64,000 bases of DNA from JAFAGX01 sp035501575. GTDB lineage: Bacteria; Acidobacteriota; Terriglobia; Terriglobales; Acidobacteriaceae. The DNA is taken from positions 1 through 64,000 of the forward strand of contig DATJVZ010000319.1 of NCBI GenBank assembly GCA_035501575.1, read 5' to 3'. The notes below the pieces were generated by a model, which searched no databases, was not told the DNA's origin, and saw only the letters and a program-made list of their open reading frames with translations. Position 1 is the first letter of the stretch; each line of letters begins with the position of its first letter. A program made the position numbers and the translations under genes. This document shows positions 52,670-61,477 of this stretch, piece by piece.

Positions 52670-53093
52670 GCCCCCTCGCGTCTCACCCGCTCGGCTAGAG
52701 CTGCGGAAGCCGCTATTGGTAGGCGTGTGCTGTCCCCCGGCTTTTCGGCCTCGACGATTCACCTGTATACAATATCGCCTCAAACCGGGGCAATGCGAAT
52801 GCAGGCCCTTCCCTGCCTGGGATTGCACGGGTCGGAACGAAACCTGGCGCGACGATGGGCGGAGCACCCGCCGGGGCCGCTGGTCCGCTCGCGCCGGTTC
52901 TGGCGGGAGGAGAAACTAGGCTCCAATCTGTCCCAGACGTGTTCTGGTCAGCAGATCACAATCCGTGTCGAGGACGAAAAGAGTGTGCGTACTCGGGAAG
53001 GTCCCGATCTTCTTGTTGCCGTTGATCCTTAACTAATTGAAAACAAATGGCAGGGACGCCTCGCTGAGCCCTAAAACACCGATAAGGACCGCT
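52670..53093. other. intergenic region between the hydroxyproline operon and the metal repressor
   Basis: A gap of about 420 bases between divergent units, without a supported ORF. The left part (52740-52800) is the likely control region of the hydroxyproline operon. The middle (52800-53030) holds only short frames without ribosome sites. The right part carries the repressor operator described separately. No transporter or dedicated regulator gene for hydroxyproline is present here. Confidence 0.6.
52764..52771. promoter_or_regulatory. candidate operator (TGTATACA palindrome) for the hydroxyproline operon
   Basis: The perfect 8-base palindrome lies in CTGTATACAATA. On the minus strand, TTGCCC and GTATAC are 17 bases apart across it, so it could overlap a promoter. 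Palindromes centred on GTATAC are typical for GntR-type regulators of amino-acid and sugar-acid catabolism; the assignment here is inference. Confidence 0.35.
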
Positions 53094-53125
53094 TTGATCT
53101 TACCATACGGGGTATGGTATATAAT
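53094..53125 (+). promoter_or_regulatory. repressor promoter with embedded perfect palindromic operator
   Basis: TACCATAC-GGG-GTATGGTA (53101-53119) is a perfect 8-3-8 palindrome with a G-rich centre, like RcnR/CsoR operators. It lies between TTGATC (53094-53099) and an AT-rich -10-like stretch (TATATAAT, 53118-53125). The start codon ATG 53130 is only about 5 bases beyond, so the transcript may have little or no leader. Autorepression by the next gene is the natural reading. Confidence 0.75.
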
Positions 53126-53129
53126 GGGA

Positions 53130-53408
53130 ATGGCGCATACCATCAAGCAAAAACAGGCCCTCCTTCTTAGAGCCAAGCGAATTCAGGGGCAAGTGGAAGC
53201 ACTGGTCCGGGCTCTCGATGAAGAGCGTGACTGCTCCGATGTTCTCCAACTTATGAGCGCGGCGCGTGGGGCTATGAACAGCCTGATGGCGGAGTTGCTC
53301 GAAGGACACATCAGGAGTCATGTCCTTGACGGGAAAAACAAACCCACGTCAGAGCAACTAGCTGCCGCTGATGAAGTAATCGAAATGGTAAAGTCTTACT
53401 TGAAGTAA
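53130..53408 (+). CDS. RcnR/CsoR-family metal-sensing repressor
   Basis: A 92-residue all-helical repressor of the DUF156 fold, starting at ATG 53130 (in-frame ATG 53124 is also possible). With this start it keeps His3, Cys35, His60 and His64, exactly the Ni(II)/Co(II) ligand set of E. coli RcnR. CsoR copper sensors have Cys-His-Cys and FrmR formaldehyde sensors have Glu at 64. Conserved sequence parts are RAKRIQGQVEALVRAL, RDCSDVLQLMSAARGAMN and LLEGHIRSHV. It precedes the P-type ATPase by 28 bases, its likely target. The metal is inferred from the ligand set only. Confidence 0.9.
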   Translation: MAHTIKQKQALLLRAKRIQGQVEALVRALDEERDCSDVLQLMSAARGAMNSLMAELLEGHIRSHVLDGKNKPTSEQLAAADEVIEMVKSYLK

Positions 53409-53436
53409 TCCGCTCCCCACAAAACAGGAGCGATCA

Positions 53437-55387
53437 ATGAGCGCACCGAATCTAGCCCAAGACCTGCGCAACGCACCTCAGTTTCCAGACGAAGGAAATC
53501 CGTGTACCGGAGACGCGCCCGAATCCGCCTCCGAGCAGGCGGACCATGACCATGGGCTGGATTGGATTGAGTTGGCGCGTATCGGACTTGTCGCTTTAGC
53601 GGCGGCTGCTGTGTGGTTTCGGGTCTGGGAGCCATTTCCCCGGTTCAGCATCATCGGCATAGCGGCGGCTTTGCTCGGGGGCTATCCGATCTTCAAAGAA
53701 GCCTGGGAGAACATTGTCGAACGAAAAATGACGATGGAGCTCTCCATGACCATTGCCCTGTTGGCGGCCTTGGCCATCGGGGAATTCTTCACAGCTCTGG
53801 TTATCATCGCCTTCGTGCTGGCTGCCGAGGTGCTGGAGAGTCTCACGGTTGGAAGGGGCCGACGGGCTATTCGAGACTTGCTTGATTTCCTGCCTCGGAC
53901 AATCACTGTCCGCCGTGATGGTCAGATTATCGAGATGCCTGCAGAGCAAGTCGAAGTTGGGGATTCCGTAGTAGTAAAGCCAGGTGGGCACATTCCGGTC
54001 GATGGCCTGGTGTTGAGCGGGCGCTCATTCGTCGAGCAAGCTGCAATCACAGGCGAAGCGATGCCTGTAGAGAAGCTTCCCGGACACGTTGTCTATGCCG
54101 GAACGATCAACCAGTCTGGCACACTGGAGATCGACGCCCAGAAGCTGGGCCGTGATACCAGCTTTGGACGAATCGTGGAAGCGGTAGAGCGTGCGGAAAA
54201 ATCGCGCGCTCCGATTCAAAAGACCGCGGATCGCCTTGCTGGCTACCTTGTCTATTTCGCCATTGGCGCCGCCATCCTGACCTTTCTTATCACTCGCAAT
54301 GTACGTTCCACCATCTCAGTAGTAATTGTCGCCGGTGCCTGCGGGATCGCCGCGGGAACACCGCTGGCCATCCTGGGAGCGATCGGGCGGGCGGCTCGTC
54401 AGGGCGCAATCATTAAAAGGCGGCCTCTACCTCGAAGCGCTGGCGGCTGTCGATACGGTGCTGTTAGACAAGACTGGCACTCTTACCTTTGGAACACCCC
54501 AGATTCACGAGGTGATCTCAAACCAAGGTTTTGCCATGGAGGAAATCATTGCGGCGGCCAGCATCGCCGAGCACCGGTCCGAGCACCCACTCGCCAAAGC
54601 CATCGTGGCGAAGGCGACCGAACTCGGCGTGCCTACCGCTGAACCCGACTCGTTCTCCTACACGCCCGGTAGAGGCATTCGGGTCACATATCGGGGCGAT
54701 GAGATTCTTGTCGGCAGCCGGGCATTCCTGGTTGATCGGGGAATTGGCGACAGCCCGCCGGTCGACGGTCATAGTCGGGGTGGTGCCTCCGAGGTCTTCG
54801 TGGCTCGTGACGGGAAAGTGTTGGGCAGTATTTCGATCGCGGACGTACTGCGTCCGGAGGCGAAGGCGGCAGTCGCGGAGTTGCGAGAGAGGGGATTGAG
54901 AACGATTCTTTTAAGCGGAGACACCCAAGGCGTCACAAATGCGGTCGGGCATGACCTCGGGGTGGACGATGCAATTGGGGAACTCTTGCCGGAGCAGAAA
55001 GCAAAATGGACGCGCGAACTGCGGGAAAAGAATCGCCACGTCGCCATGGTTGGCGACGGGATCAATGACGCGCCTGCCCTGGTCGAAGCAAATGTCGGAA
55101 TCGCGATGGGTTCTGGCACGGACGTTGCAAGAGAAAGCGCAGATATCATTCTTATTGGAAGCAACCTTTCGAAATTCGTCGACATCTTGCGTATTGCGCG
55201 CCGTTGTCGCGCCATCATCAGGCAGAATTTCGTCGGCACACTTGTGGTGGACACCATCGGTGTTGGTATGGCGGCCTTTGGCTTCTTGAATCCGCTGCTA
55301 GCAGCCTTCATTCACGTCACGTCGGAATTGGCTTTTATTCTGAATTCCACGAGGTTGTTGCCCCGGACTTCGTCGGGGAGAGAGTGA
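53437..55387 (+). pseudogene. P1B-like heavy-metal P-type ATPase, frameshifted; GAC in place of CPx
   Basis: About 650 residues in two frames (53437-54642 and onward to 55387). Removing one A from AAAA (54415-54418) joins them at GAIIK-GGLYLEAL. Motifs are the actuator ITGEAMPVEK, phosphorylation LLDKTGTLTFG, EHRSEHPLAKAIV (HP motif) and hinge GDGINDAPALVEANVGIAMG. The N-terminus lacks an HMA domain but has a short HDHG segment. The transmembrane metal motif, normally CPC, SPC, TPC or CPH, reads VAGACGIAAGTP, i.e. GAC (54334-54342). Substrate is probably a divalent metal, given the RcnR-like regulator. If the shift is real, the pump is dead. Confidence 0.88.
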
Positions 55388-55616
55388 CTCTTGGTTTTGT
55401 GCAGGCCATCAACACAGAAGGCGGATGTGCAATTCCTTGGTTTCGTCCACGGTCGGCTACGGGGCTGGCGATCTTTTGCATTAGCATTACCGTCTTATGG
55501 TCGCTTCCTGCCCACGGAGCCGGCCGTGCTTCGAGATGTGGAAGCAGTTACCTAAGCTTGCGGCCGGCGGCAATTTCAGTGTAGATTCGACTCACTGGTT
55601 TGGTAGGCTAAGAATC

Positions 55617-55889
55617 ATGCGGTCAGTCCTAAAGCAGATCGCGTGGGTGGGTTTGCTGCTGACCCTGTTGTCGGCATTTGGTTTTGCTGCGCACCAGCAT
55701 TCCAGTTTCGGCGACGAGGCTCAGTGTACGATTTGTGTCGCCGCGCATTCTGCTTCCCCTGTTGCCGCGTCCAATCTGCCGCGTGTCGTTCTTTTTCTCA
55801 ATCTGCTCATCGTTCTAGCGAGGCCGGCTTCCGCGAAACAGCGCCTCGTGCCTTTTGCCCTCACCGTTCGACCACCTCCCGCTGCCTAG
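55617..55889 (+). CDS. small exported or membrane protein with Cys/His cluster (DUF2946-like)
   Basis: A 90-residue protein from ATG 55617. A hydrophobic N-terminus (LKQIAWVGLLLTLLSAFGFA) is followed by AAHQHSSFGDEAQCTICVAA with His residues and a CxxC, then a second hydrophobic helix and a basic/Pro tail. This is the pattern of the DUF2946-type small proteins often found next to TonB receptors and metal genes. It may chaperone or sense metal in the periplasm; unproven. The 229 bases between the ATPase stop and this start contain no gene. Confidence 0.6.
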   Translation: MRSVLKQIAWVGLLLTLLSAFGFAAHQHSSFGDEAQCTICVAAHSASPVAASNLPRVVLFLNLLIVLARPASAKQRLVPFALTVRPPPAA

Positions 55890-55957
55890 GTTCAAGAACA
55901 ATTGCTGCTCGTGAGATGTGAGATTGTTCACCAACCATATGTTCATTGGGAGGAATC

Positions 55958-58669
55958 ATGCTGGCTTCTTCGCAGAAGTCGCTCGTTGCGACTTTAATCG
56001 GAGTTCTCTTCTTTTTACTTGTGAATCTGTCAGGATATGGGCAATCGGGGGGAAGTTCGAGTTCCGTGACCGGGACGGTTGTCGATCCCTCCGGGGCCGT
56101 AGTTCCAAACGCCACCGTCGAAATTCGAAATCCGGTCAGTCAATTTGAGCGAACAACAACGACCGACGCATCGGGAAAATTCACCATCCCTAATGTCCCA
56201 TTCAATCCGTACCACTTGACCGTCAGCAGCACGGGTTTCGATCCGTACGCACAGGACATCGATGTGCGATCCGTCGTTCCGGTAAGTCTAAACCTAATCC
56301 TGAGGGTGAAGGGTTCCTCGGAGGTAATAACAGTCGAGGCAGCCGGCGACCTAGTAGAGAACGATCCGCACTTCCATACCGATGTGGACCGCGCTTTGTT
56401 TGAGAAGGTTCCCCTGGAGAGCCAGTCGTCCTCGGTCAGTTCGTTGGTGACTCTGGCGACGCCGGGAATTGCTGCTGATTCCAATGGCCTCTTCCATGGT
56501 CTGGGTGACCATGCCGAAAACTCCTTCTCCGTTGATGGTCAACCAATCACTGACCAGCAAAGCAAAGTGTTTTCCAATCAGATCCCTCTCGATTCGGTCG
56601 AGTCCATGGAAGTCTTTGCTGGGGCTCCTCCAGCCGAGTACGGCGACAAGACCAGCGTTGTAATCAACGTGACAACCCGTTCCGGACAGGGGGTCACAAC
56701 GCCGCACGGAGAAGTGACGGCGTCCTATGGCAGCTTTGGTACCTCGAACGTCGGCTTCAACCTCGCTTATGGCAGGCAAAATTGGGGAAACTTCATCTCC
56801 GCGAACGCCTTGAACAGCGGTCGCTTTCTTGATCCGCCAGAGTTCACGGTCATGCATGACAAAGGAAACGAGGAAAACATCTTTGACCGGGTGGACTATC
56901 AACTGTCGAACGCCGACTCGGTTCATGTCAATTTCGGCTTCACACGCTCATGGTTCCAGACTCCCAACTCCTTCGACACACAGGACGCGACAGCGTGGAA
57001 TGGAGTGGTCGTCGACAACGGCGGCCTTGGCCCCAACGGCCTTCCCGTTGGACCGGCCGATCAGCGATCGCAGATCAAGACCTTCAACATTGCTCCGTCC
57101 TGGACGAGACTGATCAACCCAACCACAGTTTTCACGCTGGGTGGATGGGTACGGCGCGACCAGTATAACTATTATCCGAGTGCCAATCCGTTTGCTGATT
57201 TTGCGCCAGACCTGCAGGCGCAGACCGTTGGCCAAGACCGGACATTGCTCAACTCGGGTCTTCGCTCAAGCCTCTCCTACGTTAAAGGAATTCACAACGT
57301 GAAAGTCGGAGCCAGCTATGAACAGACTTTCCTGGACGAGAACGATATGCTCGGCGTTGTCGATCCAACGTTTCTTGCTTCGCTAACGGATGCGAACGGC
57401 AATTCCTGTGTCGACGCAAATGGGAACCCGATCGCGCCGCCTTGTACGACCCTGGCGCCCTACGATTTGACACGGGGTGGTACGCTGTACGCTTTCTACG
57501 GGCATACCGATGTCAAAGAACTCGCCCTCTATGCAGAGGACGCAATCACCAAAGGAAACTGGGCCTTCAGCCTAGGACTCCGCGGCGATTTCTACAATGG
57601 ACTCACAACTCACAAAGAAGCCGAACCGCGAGTTGGCATCGCGTATAACATCAAGCCGAGCAATACGGTTCTCCGCGTCTCGTACGCGCGCGTACTGGAA
57701 ACTCCGTTTAACGAGAACTTGGTCCTTTCCAATCAAGGATGCGGCAACCCGGTGTTGAATCCCCTTCTGCTCTGCACCTCCCCGAGTATTACTCCCTTCA
57801 CTCCAGGATGGCGCAATGAGTTCCACGCAGGCATTCAGCAGGCATTCGGAAAGTACCTGGTATTCTCGGGTGAGTACATCTGGAAGTACACTCACAACGC
57901 GTACGATTTCAGTGTGCTCGGCGCCACCCCGATCACCTTTCCGATTGAATGGGACCGCTCGAAAATTCCCGGATTCGCTGGGCGCGTAAGCGTTCCGAAT
58001 CTTCACGGATTCTCCGCCCTGGTTGTATTTTCCAGCGTTGCGGCACGGTTCTTTACACCCCAGATTGGCGGCGCCGGCGCAGCCCCCTCGGCGCCGGCCG
58101 GAGTCTTCCGCATCGACCACGACGAACACTTCAATCAAACCACCCACTTGCAATATCAGCCGTGGAAGAACGGCCCCTGGCTTGGCTTCAACTGGCGATT
58201 CGACAGCGGTTTGGTCGCTGGCCCCGTTCCTTGCGCCGGTGGCAACTGCGCCAATGGCCCGCTGGGAAGCGACACGGTCGTCGATGCTTCGATCATTAGT
58301 CCCGATCAGCAGTTTCAAGCAGGGCTTTTCTGTGGGTCGATTCACGCAACGCCTACCACTCCGATACGCTCCAGTCTGGGCACGAGCATTTGTCCGGCCT
58401 CACAGTACGGCTCGACTTTGATACAGATTCCTGCGCCAGGCACCGAAAACGACGATCACAATCCGCCGCGAGTCGCCTCTCGCAACTTGTTTGATATCGC
58501 AGTGGGAGATGACAACCTCCTCCGCGGCGATAAATACCGCTGGAGCCTGCAGGTCACGGCGGTCAACATCACTAACCAACTTTCGCTCTATAACTTCCTC
58601 TCAACGTTCAGCGGAACGCATTATGTCACACCGCGAGCCCTAACCGCACAGCTGGGGTTTCACTTCTAA
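55958..58669 (+). CDS. TonB-dependent receptor with CarboxypepD_reg N-terminal domain
   Basis: A 903-residue outer-membrane protein from ATG 55958, with GGAGGA just upstream. The parts are a signal peptide (LIGVLFFLLVNLSGYGQ), an Ig-like regulatory domain (VTGTVVDPSGAVVPNATVEI), a plug (ENSFSVDGQPITDQQSKVFS, then VESMEVFAGAPPAEYGDKTS) and a long beta-barrel ending in the aromatic residue of LTAQLGFHF. It belongs to the Oar-like group abundant in Acidobacteria. Neighbourhood with metal genes suggests a metal or metal-chelate ligand, but these receptors also take up oligosaccharides and peptides. A terminator follows 11 bases later. Confidence 0.88.
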   Translation: MLASSQKSLVATLIGVLFFLLVNLSGYGQSGGSSSSVTGTVVDPSGAVVPNATVEIRNPVSQFERTTTTDASGKFTIPNVPFNPYHLTVSSTGFDPYAQDIDVRSVVPVSLNLILRVKGSSEVITVEAAGDLVENDPHFHTDVDRALFEKVPLESQSSSVSSLVTLATPGIAADSNGLFHGLGDHAENSFSVDGQPITDQQSKVFSNQIPLDSVESMEVFAGAPPAEYGDKTSVVINVTTRSGQGVTTPHGEVTASYGSFGTSNVGFNLAYGRQNWGNFISANALNSGRFLDPPEFTVMHDKGNEENIFDRVDYQLSNADSVHVNFGFTRSWFQTPNSFDTQDATAWNGVVVDNGGLGPNGLPVGPADQRSQIKTFNIAPSWTRLINPTTVFTLGGWVRRDQYNYYPSANPFADFAPDLQAQTVGQDRTLLNSGLRSSLSYVKGIHNVKVGASYEQTFLDENDMLGVVDPTFLASLTDANGNSCVDANGNPIAPPCTTLAPYDLTRGGTLYAFYGHTDVKELALYAEDAITKGNWAFSLGLRGDFYNGLTTHKEAEPRVGIAYNIKPSNTVLRVSYARVLETPFNENLVLSNQGCGNPVLNPLLLCTSPSITPFTPGWRNEFHAGIQQAFGKYLVFSGEYIWKYTHNAYDFSVLGATPITFPIEWDRSKIPGFAGRVSVPNLHGFSALVVFSSVAARFFTPQIGGAGAAPSAPAGVFRIDHDEHFNQTTHLQYQPWKNGPWLGFNWRFDSGLVAGPVPCAGGNCANGPLGSDTVVDASIISPDQQFQAGLFCGSIHATPTTPIRSSLGTSICPASQYGSTLIQIPAPGTENDDHNPPRVASRNLFDIAVGDDNLLRGDKYRWSLQVTAVNITNQLSLYNFLSTFSGTHYVTPRALTAQLGFHF

Positions 58670-58680
58670 CCCCCGTCGCG

Positions 58681-58715
58681 CAAAAGAGGGCCTGCGAAAG
58701 CAGGCTCCTCTTTTG
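58681..58715 (+). terminator. hairpin terminator after the TonB receptor
   Basis: CAAAAGAGG-CCTGC pairs with GCAGG-CCTCTTTTG around a GAAA tetraloop, with one extra base on the left and two on the right. The right arm contains TTTT. It starts 11 bases after the receptor stop and would end the metal-module transcript. Confidence 0.8.
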
Positions 58716-59404
58716 AACGAACCACCCCGCGAACCGATACAAGTCAACGCGGCGTAAACCACCACTAGTCTCTTAGGAGGGAGTACGATGAGGGCCACTC
58801 GCTCGCAAGGGGAAGAAAGAAGGCCACCGCAATCCCAGTAGGAAAACGACGTGCCGATCCGGGCGTGCGCCCGGCGGATGACATCTTCCTTGGTTGCAAT
58901 CTCCATCAAAGCTCTGGACTCACACGCTGGCTTAGCCGGGGGCGGTAATAAGGCGGTGTGATTGCGGCGGCGAACTTGCTCTCATTTGTCGGCATCGGCG
59001 GGGCGGGGCGTTTCCCGCAGCTTAGTTTGCAAACCGTAAAGAGATCACGTGCTGGTGAAAAAGGGTCTGTACCGCCGCTGACTCAAGTTGCTGATTTAGC
59101 TGTCGTTCCGCAGTCGAGTTCGGCAGAGCACGGTGGTGACAAATTTATGGAATTGTCACCACCGGGCAGAAGATGATTGCCAGCAAACCAAGGGACGAGG
59201 GTCGGGTTGGCAAGGTGTTCGTCGCTGTGAGTGCGACCATGCGCCGGTGCTCTATCTGCGACGGTGTCTTCACACGAAGAGGCGCTGCGGAACTCACTAA
59301 TATGATCTGCTACCCCAAACCCACGGATCGCAGTCCATGAGGTTGGCTGGTGTGCGAACACCAAGCTGGCAACAAGGCGGAATGGAAGTACGATCCAGCG
59401 CGGG
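58716..59404. other. region between the TonB-receptor terminator and the ars operon
   Basis: No gene is convincingly supported to 59404, where the family-like aquaporin frame would end; the C-terminal part of an unbroken frame covers 59083-59404 but resembles nothing. A perfect hairpin lies at 59132-59163. Short minus-strand frames at 58640-58909 have no family character. Confidence 0.5.
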
Positions 59405-60117
59405 CTAGAACTTTTCTTTCTGCATGTGCGGGACGAGGACATCCGGCGTACCACGGGCAAAGCTGGAATCAACCATCTAAACAATGCCGTCGTCGTAGCC
59501 GCCCCAACCAACTGCGCGACGATAAAGCCCGGTACGTCAACGGGTCGAATACCACTGAAAGTATCCGTCGCGGCTCTCGCAAGCGAAACAGCCGGACTAG
59601 CGAATGATGTAGATTCGGTGAACCAATACGCGGCTGTGATATATGCACCGACCGCAAAGGGCACAACGGACGAGCGCAACCGCGAACAGCCCCGGATCAC
59701 CGAAAGCAGACCAAAAGTCGCTACGAACTCGCTGAAGACTTGCGATGCTCCGCTGCGGGCGTGGCGAGACGCTGAGAAGAGGGGCAGTCCGAACATCAGG
59801 TGAGCGCACGCAACGCCGACATAAGCCCCGGTGATCTGGGCTATCAGGTATCCCGGCACCTCACCCCACGGAATACCCTCCTGCGACGCGTCCGCCAGAG
59901 TCACCGCAGGATTGAAGTGCGCACCCGACACCGAGCCAAACGTCAGGATGAGCGATACAAGCGCAGCACCCGTAGCAATCGTGTTAGCGAGCAATGCGAT
60001 TGCAACGTTGCCGGCCGAAAGTCGTTCGCCCATGATTCCAGAGCCGACCACCGCAGCGAGCAGGAACGCTGTCCCGACAAGCTCCGCTGTCATCCGAGCC
60101 TTGAGGCTGAATCTCAT
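59083..60117 (-). CDS. aquaporin-family channel of the arsenic operon; aberrant C-terminus
   Basis: It starts at ATG 60117 in ATGA overlap with arsC. The first pore half is VSGAHFNPAVTLADAS (NPA) and the second FASPAVSLARAATDTF, where SPA replaces NPA. Six helices end near 230 residues at LFRWLIPALP. After this the frame runs 110 residues into unlike sequence to 59083. Adding one C at the CCC run (GGG, 59455-59457 on +) gives GTPDVLVPHMQKEKF then stop at 59405-59407, the usual aquaporin end. In Sinorhizobium an aquaglyceroporin (AqpS) in an ars operon lets arsenite out; the same role is likely here, as no ArsB is present. Confidence 0.82.
   Translation of the reverse strand: MRFSLKARMTAELVGTAFLLAAVVGSGIMGERLSAGNVAIALLANTIATGAALVSLILTFGSVSGAHFNPAVTLADASQEGIPWGEVPGYLIAQITGAYVGVACAHLMFGLPLFSASRHARSGASQVFSEFVATFGLLSVIRGCSRLRSSVVPFAVGAYITAAYWFTESTSFASPAVSLARAATDTFSGIRPVDVPGFIVAQLVGAATTTALFRWLIPALPVVRRMSSSRTCRKKSSSPRWIVLPFRLVASLVFAHQPTSWTAIRGFGVADHISEFRSASSCEDTVADRAPAHGRTHSDEHLANPTLVPWFAGNHLLPGGDNSINLSPPCSAELDCGTTAKSAT
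59132..59163. repeat. 11-base perfect inverted repeat downstream of the ars operon
   Basis: GGTGGTGACAA (59132-59142) and TTGTCACCACC (59153-59163) flank a 10-base loop. It has no U-tract on either strand, so it is a stem of unknown type: transcript-end stabiliser, operator or transposon-end fossil. It sits inside the unlike tail of the aquaporin frame, which argues that the tail is not coding. Confidence 0.75.
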
Positions 60118-60605
60118 TGGCGACCGATGTTGTCGAGTTCCTTCTTCAGGGCAAGCCTGTCTATCGACGCATGAGGAAGGCAAAGAAAAAGGCTGATTCT
60201 ACGATCCAGCAGAAAGAAGGCATCGCGGAAAGCCTTTTGTACGTCTTCCTGTGACCCAGTGACGGCAGCAGGATCAGGAACGCCCCAATGGGCGGTCATA
60301 GGCTGTCCGGGCCACACTGGGCAAACCTCATTGGCGGCGTTATCGCAAACGGTAAAGACGAAATCAAGTTTGGGTGCGTCGGGTTTCGAAAATTCCTCCC
60401 AACTCTTGCTGCGATAGCCACTCGTTGGAAAGTGGGCGTCTTCAAGTTGCCGCAATGCCTCTTGGCGTACCCTTCCTGCCGGATGACTGCCAGCGCTGTA
60501 AGCGGTGAACTGCGGGTGTCCCTTGAAGTTCATGATCCCCTCAGCCATGATTGAACGCGCCGAGTTTCCCGTACAGAGGAACAACACGTTGTAATGGGGT
60601 TTCAT
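60114..60605 (-). CDS. arsC: arsenate reductase, thioredoxin-coupled LMW-phosphatase type
   Basis: A 163-residue enzyme from ATG 60605; the frame to 60641 overlaps arsM. The P-loop CTGNSAR (Cys11 to Arg17) holds the catalytic cysteine that attacks arsenate. The redox cysteines are in FVFTVCDNAANEVCPVWPG. The PDPAAV segment has the general-acid Asp, and the C-terminal part is helical. It reduces As(V) to As(III), using thioredoxin for recycling. It lies 8 bases after arsM and overlaps the aquaporin gene, which would release the arsenite formed. Confidence 0.92.
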   Translation of the reverse strand: MKPHYNVLFLCTGNSARSIMAEGIMNFKGHPQFTAYSAGSHPAGRVRQEALRQLEDAHFPTSGYRSKSWEEFSKPDAPKLDFVFTVCDNAANEVCPVWPGQPMTAHWGVPDPAAVTGSQEDVQKAFRDAFFLLDRRISLFLCLPHASIDRLALKKELDNIGRQ

Positions 60606-60613
60606 CTTTGCCG

Positions 60614-61466
60614 TCAGTTGCAGCAAGTGGGTGAGCAGCAAGATTGTTCGGTCTTGGGTTTCACTGCTCTCACGCAGGCACTCAGGAATTTGCCGTCCAA
60701 CTGTGGAGCCAAGGCATCTACGTCAATGTCGTGCCCTGACAGAAAGTCCCGAGCGTCTTCTAAGCGGTAGATTCTGGTCGGCTCGATCTCGATCTGCTCG
60801 AATCCAGCGGACGCCAGCTTGGTACGGTACTCAGCCTCGTCCAGCGCTCCGGCAACACATCCAACCCACAGGAGCACGCTTTGGCGAATTTCTGGCGCGA
60901 TTTCACCACGAGTGACGACATCCGAGACAGCAAAGCGTCCACCGGGTTTGAGAACCCGAAGTGCCTCCCGCAGTACGCGATCCTTGTCCGCAGATAGATT
61001 GATGACGCAGTTGGAAATGATGACGTCCACGGAGTTATCGGGTAGGGGGATATTCTCAATCTCGCCTTTGAAGAATTCGACGTTCTCGACTCCTGCCTTT
61101 CTCTTGTTCTCGTTCGCAAGCGCCAGCATTTCGTCAGTCATGTCGAGACCATAAGCCTTCCCGGTCGAACCTACGCGCCTCGCCGAGAGCAGCACGTCGA
61201 GCCGACCCCCGGAGCCGAGGTTAAGAACGATCTCGCCCGCGTTCAAGTTCGCTAATGCGGTCGGGTTTCCGCAGCCCAATGATGCGAGCATCGCTTCTTG
61301 AGGCAGTCCCGCCGCCTGCTCGCTGTCATACCGGTTCGAGGTGATCGGGTCCGGCACACCCTGTGCTTGCCGTCGATCCGCAGCAAGAACTGCCGCCACT
61401 CGTTACTCGTACTGCTGCCTCGCCGTATTTCTGCTTCACAACGTTCTTGATGTCTGCACTGCTCAT
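60614..61466 (-). CDS. arsM: arsenite S-adenosylmethionine methyltransferase; frameshift near N-terminus
   Basis: The main frame (60614-61399) holds the SAM fold: LGCGNPTALANLNAGEIVLN, then LGSGGRLDVLLSARRVG, GLDMTDEMLALANENKRK and ISNCVINLSADKDRV with the catalytic Cys, and ends in QSCCSPTCCN. The true N-terminus lies upstream in another frame: ATG 61466 with GAGGA before it gives DIKNVVKQKYGEAAVRVTSG then GSSCCG, the conserved ArsM start. The frames meet near 61349-61353 if one G of GCCGGACCC is dropped. ArsM methylates arsenite to volatile or less toxic forms. Without the N-terminus activity is doubtful. Confidence 0.9.
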
Positions 61467-61477
61467 CGAAATATCCT

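Noticed and set aside
54411..54420. Programmed frameshifting or transcriptional slippage at AAAA in the P-type ATPase
   Set aside because: A run of four A is too short for known slippage, no pseudoknot or internal Shine-Dalgarno element is evident, and similar one-base breaks occur in unrelated genes here.
58640..58909. 89-codon minus-strand frame near the TonB terminator
   Set aside because: It overlaps the receptor end and its terminator and has no ribosome site or recognisable domain.
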